A DNA stretch of 26,297 nucleotides, from assembly GCA_937910975.1 (NCBI GenBank), contig CALEMZ010000293.1, positions 1-26,297 on the forward strand, written 5' to 3'. Positions within the stretch are counted from its first letter, which is position 1; each line of letters starts with the position of its first letter. Below, one piece after another: positions 14,688 through 22,766 of this stretch. Source of the DNA: an uncultured Pseudorhodobacter sp. Its GTDB lineage: Bacteria; Pseudomonadota; Alphaproteobacteria; Rhodobacterales; Rhodobacteraceae. Both the position numbers and the translations under genes were made by a program. The notes beneath the pieces were generated by a model. That model searched no databases, was not told the origin of the DNA, and saw nothing but the letters and a program-made list of their open reading frames with translations.

Positions 14688-17600
14688 TCAATGCTCGGGC
14701 AGCAAAATCTCGCGTTTGCCAACGTGGTTTGCTGAGGTGATGACGTGGTTTTCCTCCATCTGCTCCACCAATTTCGCAGCTTTGTTATAGCCGATCCCAA
14801 GTTTACGTTGAATATAGGAGGTGGAGCATTTGCGATCCTTGGCCACCACGGCGACCGCCTGATCGTAAAGCTCATTCTCGCTGCCATCGCTGGAGCCAAG
14901 GCCAAGAACGAGGTCTATATCGCCCTCTTTATCCTCATCCACACCGTCCACCACGCCCGACATATAGGTCGGAGGGCCAAATGATTTCAGGTGGTTGACG
15001 ACTTCCTCCACCTCTTCATCCGAGACGAAAGGCCCGTGGATACGGGTAATCTTTGCCCCGCCAGCCATGTAAAGCATATCGCCCATGCCCAGAAGTTGTT
15101 CGGCGCCCATTTCGCCCAAGATCGTGCGGCTATCGATTCTCGATGTCACCTGGAAGGAAATCCGGGTTGGGAAGTTGGCCTTGATCGTGCCGGTAATCAC
15201 GTCCACCGAGGGGCGCTGCGTGGCCATGATCAGATGGATGCCAGAAGCTCGCGCCATCTGGGCAAGCCGCTGGATACAGGCCTCGATCTCTTTGCCCGCG
15301 ACCATCATCAGATCGGCCATTTCGTCCACTATCACGACGATATAGGGCAAAGTCACCGGCACATCTTCTTCAGTTTCAAATACCGGTTCGCCGGTATCCT
15401 CATCAAACCCGGTCTGGATGGTGCGCTTGAACATCTCTCCCTTGGCCAACGCTTCGCGCACCCGGCCATTATAGCCTTCGATATTGCGCACGCCCATTCT
15501 GGACATCTTGCGATAGCGCTCTTCCATCTCGCCCACGACCCATTTCAGGGCAACCACGGCCTTTTTCGGGTCCGTTACAACAGGCGACAGCAGATGCGGA
15601 ATGCCGTCATAGACGGAAAGCTCCAGCATTTTCGGGTCGATCATGATCATCCGGCATTCTTCGGGTGACAGCTTGTAAAGCAAGCTCAGGATCATGGTGT
15701 TGATCGCCACCGATTTACCGGAGCCGGTTGTCCCGGCAATCAAGAGGTGGGGCATCTTGGCAAGGTTGGCGACGATTGGCTCACCCGCAATGTCTTTGCC
15801 AAGCGCCAGCGGCAGGCGCATGTTGCTGTCGCCAAAGTCGCGCGCGGCAAGAATTTCGCGCAGCACAACCTTTTCACGCCATGAGTTCGGCAATTCAATC
15901 CCGATCACCGAACGGCCCGGAACGGTGGAGACACGCGCCGAAAGCGCCGACATCGAGCGCGCGATATCATCGGCAAGGCCAATCACACGGCTGGCCTTCA
16001 GCCCCGGCGCGGGTTCCAGTTCATATTGCGTGACCACGGGGCCGGGGCGCACGGCGACAATCTCACCCTTTACGCCGTAATCATCCAGCACCGACTCCAG
16101 CATCCGCGCGTTTTCTTCCAGCGCCTCTTCGGAAAGTGTATGGCGCTGCACGGTTTCGGGGCTGGCAAGAAGGCCAAGCGGCGGCAGTTCATATGCTGAC
16201 TGCTTTGCCTCAAACATCAGGCGCGGTTGCGCTTCTGACATGGCCTGACGCGAAGGGGCTACGGACCTTTTGGCGGCAGGCTGCACGATGCGGCGCTGCT
16301 CGGGTGCGCCCGCGCGCGCAGGGGATGAAACGCGGATGATCTGTGGTTCGGGCAAGGCTGCGTCGTCGTAATCATCCGCATCTTCAACAGCGTAATGGCT
16401 TTCAAAGCCGCTATCCGCTTGCGCCCAAGGGCCTTTCGTATCGGTAAAGACATTGGCATCTGCCACCCCATCTGGGTGCCAATCCACCGACGGAAGGCCT
16501 GTGCGGGCAGCAGAGGTGAGCGCAAGGCGCGTCATATGGCTGGACGCCTCTTGCGGCAGAACAACCGGGGGGTCAGATGGCAGGGCCAAGCCCGCCTTGC
16601 CGCGCGGGGTGGCTATTAATGGAACCGGGCCGCGCCGCCCCATGACAGGGGGCTCGCGGCGGGCAAGGGCGGCTTGCACCGCCGTTTGCACGCTAGGTTG
16701 TTGTTGGCTGGGCTGCCGCACGCGCGACCGGATAACATCGTTGATACGGGCCTTAATGCGGTCTTCGCTGGGCAAATTGACATCGGGCAGTTCCGGCTCT
16801 GGCTGCGTAGCCGCTGCCCGGCGGATCAGTTGCGGCACACGAGAAAATATGCTGCCTTTCTCGGCTGGTTTTTTCGCTGTGGGATCGGGGTGGCGCTCGG
16901 CGATCAGCATCGAGGCGCCGCGATCTGACGAAGCATAGATTAGCGGTTCATGCACGCGTACTTGGCCGGGGCGCAGCGCAGCAGGTCGGCCAAAGCCTCC
17001 AGCCCCACCCAGGGATTTATCGGAGTGCAAGGGTGCTGGGTGCATATCATCGGCAAAGATCACCTCATCATAAGCGCGATATGACTCGACCATTTCGCGG
17101 CGTTCGCGTCGCTTATCAGAAATGGCCTGCGCCATGCGGACGGTGCCTGCAGCAGACTTCCCGGCCAGCGACAGGGTCGCGGCATAGATTACCACCACAC
17201 CCAGACGGACAAAGCGCCCGACGCTGCGCAATTCGCGTATATCAAAGCCGGTAACATAAAGCGCCATCGCCATAAGTGCCGCCCCAAACAAGATAGACAT
17301 CAGCTTCAGCCCCAATCCTGCGCTGATTGGCAAAATCGCCAGAAGTGCGCCCAGAACCGTATCGCCAAACAGCCCGCCAAGCCCGATCGCAGCATGTGGC
17401 CAGTTTGGCCCCGGCACATGGGTCGCCGCAAAAACGGAGGCCAGCGCAACCGCGATCACGGCAAAGACTACACGACCCAGCGCCCGCTCCTCGCCTCGAT
17501 GGCTTACAAAGCGAAGGCCCCAGGCCCCCAGAATTAGCGGTATCCCCCAAGACCCCATGCCCCCGATGATAAAGAGCGTGGAGGCAACTGATGCCCCAAA

Positions 17601-17804
17601 CCGCCCCAGCATGTTGTTCACTGGATCATCGGTGGCCACCATCCAGCCCGGATCATTGGCCGAATAGCTGCCCAGCATCGCAGCAAAGATCAGCGCCAGT
17701 GCAATCAAACCGAGGCCCAGAAGTTCTCTTCCGCGCCGTTCCAGCATTGCTGCTGTGTTCTGATCCAACAGCGGATCGCGTTGCCTGATCTGATAAGATG
17801 CCAT
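14688..17804 (-). CDS. ftsK: DNA translocase FtsK
   Basis: FtsK anchors at the division septum and pumps DNA to resolve and segregate the chromosome terminus. The 1038-residue product has hydrophobic N-terminal membrane segments within about residues 25-215. A long, low-complexity, Pro/Arg/Ala-rich linker runs to about residue 540. The alpha/beta motor then has Walker A GTTGSGKS near residue 691 and Walker B-type strands at MIMIDPKMLELS and IVVIVDEMADLM. The C-terminal winged-helix gamma domain (YIQRKLGIGYNKAAKLVEQM) reads polar KOPS-type sequences. The linker is long for an alphaproteobacterial FtsK. The start lies 3 bases after the aminotransferase stop, so the two are surely cotranscribed. 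Confidence 0.97.
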   Translation of the reverse strand: MASYQIRQRDPLLDQNTAAMLERRGRELLGLGLIALALIFAAMLGSYSANDPGWMVATDDPVNNMLGRFGASVASTLFIIGGMGSWGIPLILGAWGLRFVSHRGEERALGRVVFAVIAVALASVFAATHVPGPNWPHAAIGLGGLFGDTVLGALLAILPISAGLGLKLMSILFGAALMAMALYVTGFDIRELRSVGRFVRLGVVVIYAATLSLAGKSAAGTVRMAQAISDKRRERREMVESYRAYDEVIFADDMHPAPLHSDKSLGGAGGFGRPAALRPGQVRVHEPLIYASSDRGASMLIAERHPDPTAKKPAEKGSIFSRVPQLIRRAAATQPEPELPDVNLPSEDRIKARINDVIRSRVRQPSQQQPSVQTAVQAALARREPPVMGRRGPVPLIATPRGKAGLALPSDPPVVLPQEASSHMTRLALTSAARTGLPSVDWHPDGVADANVFTDTKGPWAQADSGFESHYAVEDADDYDDAALPEPQIIRVSSPARAGAPEQRRIVQPAAKRSVAPSRQAMSEAQPRLMFEAKQSAYELPPLGLLASPETVQRHTLSEEALEENARMLESVLDDYGVKGEIVAVRPGPVVTQYELEPAPGLKASRVIGLADDIARSMSALSARVSTVPGRSVIGIELPNSWREKVVLREILAARDFGDSNMRLPLALGKDIAGEPIVANLAKMPHLLIAGTTGSGKSVAINTMILSLLYKLSPEECRMIMIDPKMLELSVYDGIPHLLSPVVTDPKKAVVALKWVVGEMEERYRKMSRMGVRNIEGYNGRVREALAKGEMFKRTIQTGFDEDTGEPVFETEEDVPVTLPYIVVIVDEMADLMMVAGKEIEACIQRLAQMARASGIHLIMATQRPSVDVITGTIKANFPTRISFQVTSRIDSRTILGEMGAEQLLGMGDMLYMAGGAKITRIHGPFVSDEEVEEVVNHLKSFGPPTYMSGVVDGVDEDKEGDIDLVLGLGSSDGSENELYDQAVAVVAKDRKCSTSYIQRKLGIGYNKAAKLVEQMEENHVITSANHVGKREILLPEH

Positions 17805-17807
17805 GAT

Positions 17808-18995
17808 TTACCGTCCTTGCCCGTAGAGACAGTCGCGAAGCAAAGTAAGCCCGCGCTGCGTTTCTTCTTTTGGGGCGACAAGTGCCACCCTTATATAACC
17901 TGCACCGGGGTTTTCCCCCGCCACATCGCGCGACAGATACGCACCCGGCAGCACCCGCACGCCGGTTTCTTGCCACAGCCGCAGCGCGGCCTCTTCGCCA
18001 TCTTGTACCGGTAGCCACAAGAAAAACCCGGCTTGCGGCGGCTGATAGCCCTGCATCCCAGAAAATATCTGATCGGCCAGCGCGAACTTCTCGACATATA
18101 GCGCACGCGACGCCTGCACATGCGCCTCGTCATTCCATGCCGCTTCTGACACTTTCTGGATTGGCAGCGGCAAAGGCGCGCCGGCAAAGGCCCGCAATTG
18201 GCGGATGCGGGTGATGGATTGCACACCCCCCGCCACAAAGCCCGACCGCAGCCCCGGCAAGTTCGACCGCTTGGACAACGAATGAAAGCTTAGTGCGCGC
18301 TCCGGGTCCGTGCCTGTGGCCTGCGCCACAGAAAGGATGCCGGGGGGCGGCGAGGAGCGATAAATCTCGGCATAGCATTCATCAGCGAAAATCTGGAAAT
18401 CATGCTTCTCGGCCAGCGCCAGCAAGTCGGCCCAGTAGTCCGCGCTTGCCACCGCCCCTTGCGGATTGGCGGGCGAGCACAGATAGGCAATCGCCGTACG
18501 GTCCAGAATATCGCGCGGCAGGCTTGCGTAATCGGGCAAAAAGCCAGTGGCGGCGGTGGCAGGCACGTAAACAGGCTCCGCCCCGATGGCGAGCGCTGCC
18601 ACGGCATAGACCTGATAAAACGGGTTCGGCATCAAAACCACGGGCCGCTTGCCGCCCTTGGTTTCGGGACAAAGCGCGATGGCGGCGTTGAACAGCCCTT
18701 CACGGGTGCCGTTCAGGGCCATGATCTGGTTTGGCTGCAAAGCGACATCATAGCGCCGCTTCACCCAACCCGATATGGCGGCCAAAAGTTCGGGCGTGCC
18801 ATCATTCGGAGGGTAGATGCTAAACCCGCCAAGGTTCTCGGCCAGAATGGGGCCAACGAAATCCGGCATCGGATGGCGCGGCTCGCCAATGGTCATTGCA
18901 ATAGGGACCCCGCCCGAAGGATGGGAATCCAGAAGCGTCCGCAAGCGCGGAAACGCGTATTCTGGCAGGTTCGAGAACCGCTCAGGAAATGCCAT
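17808..18995 (-). CDS. Class I/II PLP-dependent aminotransferase (DapC-like)
   Basis: A 395-residue fold-type I aminotransferase. The PLP-binding lysine is Lys242 in SFHSLSKRSNLPGLR, preceded by Asp205 in FADECYAEIY, which contacts the PLP ring nitrogen, and by the SPANPQGA segment around residue 177. The N-terminal TIGEPRHPMPDF and IYPPNDGTPEL motifs resemble DapC-type N-succinyldiaminopimelate aminotransferases of the lysine and peptidoglycan precursor pathway, which would suit its coupling to ftsK, but substrate is not certain from sequence. The stop is 3 bases from the ftsK start. A 6-bp inverted repeat (19010-19029) lies just before its start codon. Confidence 0.88.
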   Translation of the reverse strand: MAFPERFSNLPEYAFPRLRTLLDSHPSGGVPIAMTIGEPRHPMPDFVGPILAENLGGFSIYPPNDGTPELLAAISGWVKRRYDVALQPNQIMALNGTREGLFNAAIALCPETKGGKRPVVLMPNPFYQVYAVAALAIGAEPVYVPATAATGFLPDYASLPRDILDRTAIAYLCSPANPQGAVASADYWADLLALAEKHDFQIFADECYAEIYRSSPPPGILSVAQATGTDPERALSFHSLSKRSNLPGLRSGFVAGGVQSITRIRQLRAFAGAPLPLPIQKVSEAAWNDEAHVQASRALYVEKFALADQIFSGMQGYQPPQAGFFLWLPVQDGEEAALRLWQETGVRVLPGAYLSRDVAGENPGAGYIRVALVAPKEETQRGLTLLRDCLYGQGR

Positions 18996-19009
18996 TACTG
19001 CCTCATCTC

Positions 19010-19029
19010 ACAGGGTCATCTCGCCCTGT
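19010..19029 (-). promoter_or_regulatory. Inverted repeat in the aminotransferase leader
   Basis: ACAGGG and CCCTGT flank an 8-base spacer, ending 15 bases from the aminotransferase start codon. It may be an operator or a leader hairpin that partly covers the ribosome site for the aminotransferase-ftsK message. Short, so may be chance. Confidence 0.3.
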
Positions 19030-19163
19030 TTGAAGCAACGATAGCCGGGCTTTGCGCGCGGGTCCAGAAAAACGCTTTGATATTGTGCGCTTGGCACAGG
19101 CGATTGTGTCTTTTTCGTCCCTCCCCCAGCCTGTTCAGGCGCCGGTCAGGGCGCAAGGCACCC

Positions 19164-20495
19164 TCAGCCCAAGGCGCGCTCTGCCGCCGAACACAGGCGC
19201 AACAGCCGCTCCTCCTGCCCCGGCCCCGCCAATAAAGTGATCCCGCAAGAAGGCTGGCCGGTGGGCAATGTCACCCCGCAAAGGCCAAACATATTGCCGA
19301 TTCGGGTGTTGCGCAGCGTCAGAAGGTTTTCGGTGACGTAGTAATCATGGTCGTCCAGCAAGCGCTGCGCATCGGGCGGCAGGTTCGCCGCGGTTGGCAA
19401 GATCACCGCGTCATAACCGGCAGTCTTGCGCGCCCAGATCTGGCGCAATTCTTCCAGCCGCCGCCACGCCGCCACATAATCCGACGCCGAATAGGCCGCA
19501 CCGGAGCGGAACCGCTCCAGAATGCGCGGGAACATCTTTTCCGGCGCGCGCTCAATGGTTTCGCGCCAGATGCCGTAAGCCTCGGCGGTAAACAAGATCG
19601 CGGCCAGCGACATTGCTTCGACAACCTCATCAATCTTACCGCCTTCAATCCGCGCGCCAGCACGCGACAAACGATCTACCGCGCCATCAAACCCAGCGGC
19701 AGGTTCCGCCCGCAGATCATCCATCGCCACGGTTTCCAGCGCCAAAAAGCGCATCCCCTTCAGGCTGGCCCCGGCCAGATCAGCAGGCTTTCTCCCCTCC
19801 ATCGCGGCCAAAAGCAGGGCGCAATCCTCAACCGAACGCGCAAGCGGCCCCACGGTGTCAAACTTTTCGCACAGCGGCACAACACCGCGCAGCGACAAAC
19901 GCCCCGGCGTGGTTTTTAGCCCCACAAGGTCATTCCACGCCGCAGGAATACGCACCGACCCCCCGGTATCGGAGCCGATCCCCGCCGGGGCCAACCCAAA
20001 CGCGACTGAGGCCGCCGCCCCCGAGGAAGACCCCCCCGGCACGGCCGCAGGGTCATTCACATTCGGCGGAGTTGCCGTGATCGGGTTCAGCCCCAGCCCC
20101 GAAAACGCCAGTTCCGACATATGGGTCTTACCCAAACACACCAGCCCCTGCGCCGTCGCGGTCGTCAGCACCTCGGCATCCGCCTCTGGCACGCGCCCCG
20201 CCAGCAGGGCAGACCCCGCCTCACACGGCGCGCCAGCGGCATCGAACAAATCTTTCCACGAAATCGGCACCCCGTCCAACAACCCAATGCGCTGCCCGGC
20301 CTTTGCCCTATCCGCCGCCGCCATGGACATGGACCGCGCCCGACGCGGCGTGGTGCGCGAATAGATGCGTGTGGCCTCCGGGTGCTGCGCTATCGCGTCA
20401 AGAAAGGCCTCGGTCAGTTCCACCGGATGGATCTTGCCCGCCCCGATCCCGCGCCCAAGATCCGCCGCTGTCATCCAAAGCCAATTGCCCGCCAT
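19164..20495 (-). CDS. Amidase-signature family amidohydrolase
   Basis: Amidase-signature enzymes hydrolyse amides or carbamates with a Ser-cisSer-Lys triad. In this 443-residue product the lysine is Lys81 (GVPISWKDLFDAAG), the cis-serine lies in GGSSSGAAASVA (residues 154-165) and the nucleophile is Ser180 in SDTGGSVRIPAAW. Length matches the family. The C-terminal part has the usual RNTRIGNMFGLCGVTLPTG. Substrate cannot be assigned; it is not obviously GatA, which would sit with gatB/gatC. It is upstream of the aminotransferase with a 168-bp gap, so an operon is possible but not assured. It diverges from the FAD monooxygenase. Confidence 0.9.
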   Translation of the reverse strand: MAGNWLWMTAADLGRGIGAGKIHPVELTEAFLDAIAQHPEATRIYSRTTPRRARSMSMAAADRAKAGQRIGLLDGVPISWKDLFDAAGAPCEAGSALLAGRVPEADAEVLTTATAQGLVCLGKTHMSELAFSGLGLNPITATPPNVNDPAAVPGGSSSGAAASVAFGLAPAGIGSDTGGSVRIPAAWNDLVGLKTTPGRLSLRGVVPLCEKFDTVGPLARSVEDCALLLAAMEGRKPADLAGASLKGMRFLALETVAMDDLRAEPAAGFDGAVDRLSRAGARIEGGKIDEVVEAMSLAAILFTAEAYGIWRETIERAPEKMFPRILERFRSGAAYSASDYVAAWRRLEELRQIWARKTAGYDAVILPTAANLPPDAQRLLDDHDYYVTENLLTLRNTRIGNMFGLCGVTLPTGQPSCGITLLAGPGQEERLLRLCSAAERALG

Positions 20496-20513
20496 TTCCC
20501 GCCCTCTTTCCTA

Positions 20514-20523
20514 TTTGCGCAAA
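20514..20523. promoter_or_regulatory. 10-bp palindrome between amidase and FAD monooxygenase genes
   Basis: TTTGCGCAAA lies in the 99-bp divergent intergenic region, where it could bind a dimeric regulator of both genes. Ten bases are too few to exclude chance. Confidence 0.25.
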
Positions 20524-20594
20524 CGGTAGCGCCAAGCCTTGCGCCGGACAATGGGGCGCATGGACAATCCCGCCGCAAAGGCCATATTTGGGCC

Positions 20595-21821
20595 ATGGAA
20601 CATGATGCTGATATTCTGATTGTGGGTGGCGGGCTGAACGGGCCTGCCCTGGCTTTGGCTTTGGCGCAGGGTGGGCTTTCGGTGGTGGTGGTCGATGCCC
20701 GCCCCGCCCCCGCCCGCGCCGCACAGGGGTTTGACGGGCGCGCCTATGCGCTGGCGGTCGCCTCAAAGCGCCTGCTCGGGGTCATCGGTGTCTGGCCCCG
20801 GATCGCGGATAACGTGCAGCCAATCTTGCAGATCAAAGCCTCCGATGGCCACGCAGGCGAAGGGGCCGCGCCGTTTTTCCTGCATCTCGACCATGCCGAG
20901 ATTGAAGAAGGTCCGATGGGCTTCATGGCCGAAGATCGCCACCTCTACGCGGCTTTTCTTGCCGCCATGGCCGATACGCCAAACATCACGCTGCTTTCAG
21001 GCGAAAACGTAGTCGCCCAGCAAAGCGGCCCGGCAGGTGCCACCGTAACCCTCGCCTCTGGTCGCCAGCTTTCGGCGCGGCTGCTGGTGGGCTGCGATGG
21101 GCGCAGCTCTGGCACGGCGCAGCGTGCAGGCATCAAGCGCACCGGCTGGAGTTACGGCCAAACCGCGTTGGTGACAGCGGTGGACCATGCGCTGCCGCAC
21201 CACGGCATCGCGCATCAATTCTTCATGCCCGAAGGCCCGCTGGCCATTTTGCCCCTGCCCGGCAACCGCTCTTCCATCGTCTGGAGCGAGACAAACACCC
21301 GTGCGGAGGCCATTCAGGCCCTGAATGACGAAGACTATCTGAACGCCCTGCGCCCCCGTTTTGGCGATTTTCTGGGCGAGATCACGCTGGCTGGCACCCG
21401 CTTCAGCTATCCGCTGACATTGACGCTGGCCAATAGCTTCATCGCGCCCCGGCTGGCGCTTGTGGGCGATGCCGCCCACGGTGTGCACCCGATCGCGGGT
21501 CAAGGGCTGAACCTTGGGCTGCGCGATGTGGGGGCCTTGGCACAGGTATTGGTCGAGGCGGCGCGGCGCGGCGAAGATATTGGTGCGGCCAATGTGCTGG
21601 AGCGTTACCAACAATGGCGCAGGTTCGACACAACCACGCTCGCGCTGGGGATGGATACGGTCAACCGCGTGTTTTCCAATGATAACCCGCTTTTGCGGCT
21701 GGGGCGCGATCTTGGCATGGGTGCCATCAACGCACTTCCCGGCCTGCGCCGCCGCTTCATCCGCACCGCAGCAGGGCTGGACGGCGACCTGCCGCGGTTG
21801 CTGCAAGGTCAGCCGATCTGA
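20595..21821 (+). CDS. UbiH/UbiF-family FAD-dependent monooxygenase
   Basis: This 408-residue flavoprotein belongs to the aromatic hydroxylases that add ring hydroxyls during ubiquinone synthesis. Visible elements are the N-terminal dinucleotide loop GGGLNG at residues 11-16, the second FAD/NADPH-site motif GCDGRSSG near residue 166, and the UbiH-type signature LVGDAAHGVHPIAGQGLNLG with GDAAH at 291-295. The ATG at 20595 gives the standard start just before the beta-alpha-beta fold; the frame is open far upstream but those codons overlap the divergent amidase gene and are rejected. Which ring position it hydroxylates (UbiH, UbiF, UbiI or a broad UbiL/UbiM type) cannot be told from sequence. 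Confidence 0.92.
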   Translation: MEHDADILIVGGGLNGPALALALAQGGLSVVVVDARPAPARAAQGFDGRAYALAVASKRLLGVIGVWPRIADNVQPILQIKASDGHAGEGAAPFFLHLDHAEIEEGPMGFMAEDRHLYAAFLAAMADTPNITLLSGENVVAQQSGPAGATVTLASGRQLSARLLVGCDGRSSGTAQRAGIKRTGWSYGQTALVTAVDHALPHHGIAHQFFMPEGPLAILPLPGNRSSIVWSETNTRAEAIQALNDEDYLNALRPRFGDFLGEITLAGTRFSYPLTLTLANSFIAPRLALVGDAAHGVHPIAGQGLNLGLRDVGALAQVLVEAARRGEDIGAANVLERYQQWRRFDTTTLALGMDTVNRVFSNDNPLLRLGRDLGMGAINALPGLRRRFIRTAAGLDGDLPRLLQGQPI

Positions 21822-21828
21822 TCAAAGC

Positions 21829-21996
21829 TTACTTGGTGGCTTTTTTTGCCTCAGCGGCGGCTTTCATCCGCGCCAGTAATTCCGCCTTTGGGGCCGCTGC
21901 GCCAAAAGGGTTTCTCTCTGTGCCCTTGGCATTATGCTCCGCATAGCGCCGGGTATTCTTGCCTTTGGGTGCCATGCCCGCCTTACCGTAATCCAT
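21829..21996 (-). CDS. Small basic hypothetical protein, 55 aa
   Basis: An ATG at 21996, with AGGAG 6 nt upstream, opens a 55-residue frame starting MDYGKAGMAPKGKNTRRYAE and ending in an Ala/Lys-rich helix (LLARMKAAAEAKKATK). The clear ribosome site and the well-formed basic, Lys/Ala-rich protein argue that it is real. An ATG two codons earlier abuts the ribosome site and is rejected. No signal peptide or membrane segment is present. I do not recognise a named family; a nucleic-acid or ribosome association would suit the charge but is only a guess. It converges on the FAD monooxygenase, ending 7 bases from that stop. Confidence 0.65.
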   Translation of the reverse strand: MDYGKAGMAPKGKNTRRYAEHNAKGTERNPFGAAAPKAELLARMKAAAEAKKATK

Positions 21997-22148
21997 GTTC
22001 ATCTCCTAGGCTGAAACGCCTTTGCCCTGCCTTTGCCTGAAATACAGCCCCGCCGCAATCCCAGAGCTCTGGCCCACCACCCACCACCAAATTTCGTCTT
22101 TGCATAAATACGCTCTCCGAAAGCGCGATTTTTCGCCTAAAAAGCGCC

Positions 22149-22766
22149 CTAACTCCAAATCATCCGCTTGATCGCCGCCGCATGGGCAGGTGCTGCGGCA
22201 AGGGAGTCGGCGGCAAGGCTATGGGCCAAGGGCAAAAGCGCCTCCGTCTCCACCACCCGGTCAACCAAGCCCCAGGACATCGCCTCCGCCACGTCAATCT
22301 TTTGCCCGGACAGCAAAATCATCGCGGCCCGCGACGGGCCAACCAATGCCCGCAAACGCGGTACATCTGAGGCCTGCGGCAAAAAGCCAAGGCGCATCAC
22401 CGGGTAAAACACCCGCGCCCCCGGCACCGACAGCCGGATGTCACAGGCCAGCGCCATGCCCATCGCGCCGCCCGCAATCGTGCCATTCAGCGCTGCAATC
22501 GTCAGGCAGGGCAGGGCAGCAATCGCGTCCGAAAGTCGCTCCCACAAAGGGCTGGTCGCCAGCCCCGCATGGGCCTCCTCCAGATCCGCCCCGGCGGAAA
22601 ATACGCGCCCCGCCCCTGTCAGCACCAAGGCCCGCGCACCCTCATGCCCCGCGCGTTCGGCGATATCGGCCAATTGCCCCAGCATCGCGGCGGTCAGGGA
22701 ATTGGCCTTATCGGGCCGGTTGATCGTCGCGGTCCAAACCCCGCCCTCAATGGCAAGATCAATCAC
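22149..22766 (-). CDS. Short crotonase-fold (enoyl-CoA hydratase/isomerase family) protein with atypical active site
   Basis: The 205-residue product has the crotonase core: INRPDKANSL near the start, the oxyanion-hole loop FSAGADLEEA, and a second oxyanion segment NGTIAGGAMGMALACDIR. It is about 50 residues shorter than typical hydratases, mainly at the C-terminus, which stops soon after the AAIKRM helix. Aligned by eye with rat hydratase, the two catalytic glutamates (Glu144, Glu164) fall on Gly103 and Val123. Hydration by the classical mechanism is therefore unlikely, while CoA thioester binding looks intact. The start is GTG at 22766, overlapping the SDR stop as GTGA, so the two are translationally coupled and may act on the same substrate. 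Confidence 0.88.
   Translation of the reverse strand: MIDLAIEGGVWTATINRPDKANSLTAAMLGQLADIAERAGHEGARALVLTGAGRVFSAGADLEEAHAGLATSPLWERLSDAIAALPCLTIAALNGTIAGGAMGMALACDIRLSVPGARVFYPVMRLGFLPQASDVPRLRALVGPSRAAMILLSGQKIDVAEAMSWGLVDRVVETEALLPLAHSLAADSLAAAPAHAAAIKRMIWS

Noticed and set aside
14991..15668. 225-aa plus-strand ORF inside ftsK
   Set aside because: Antisense to the conserved FtsK motor; His-rich shadow.
18402..19235. 277-aa plus-strand ORF opposite the aminotransferase
   Set aside because: Antisense to a complete PLP enzyme with all key residues; Arg/Gln-rich composition.
20997..21806. 269-aa minus-strand ORF opposite the FAD monooxygenase
   Set aside because: The plus-strand product has three FAD motifs; the antisense frame has none and unusual Gln/Arg content.
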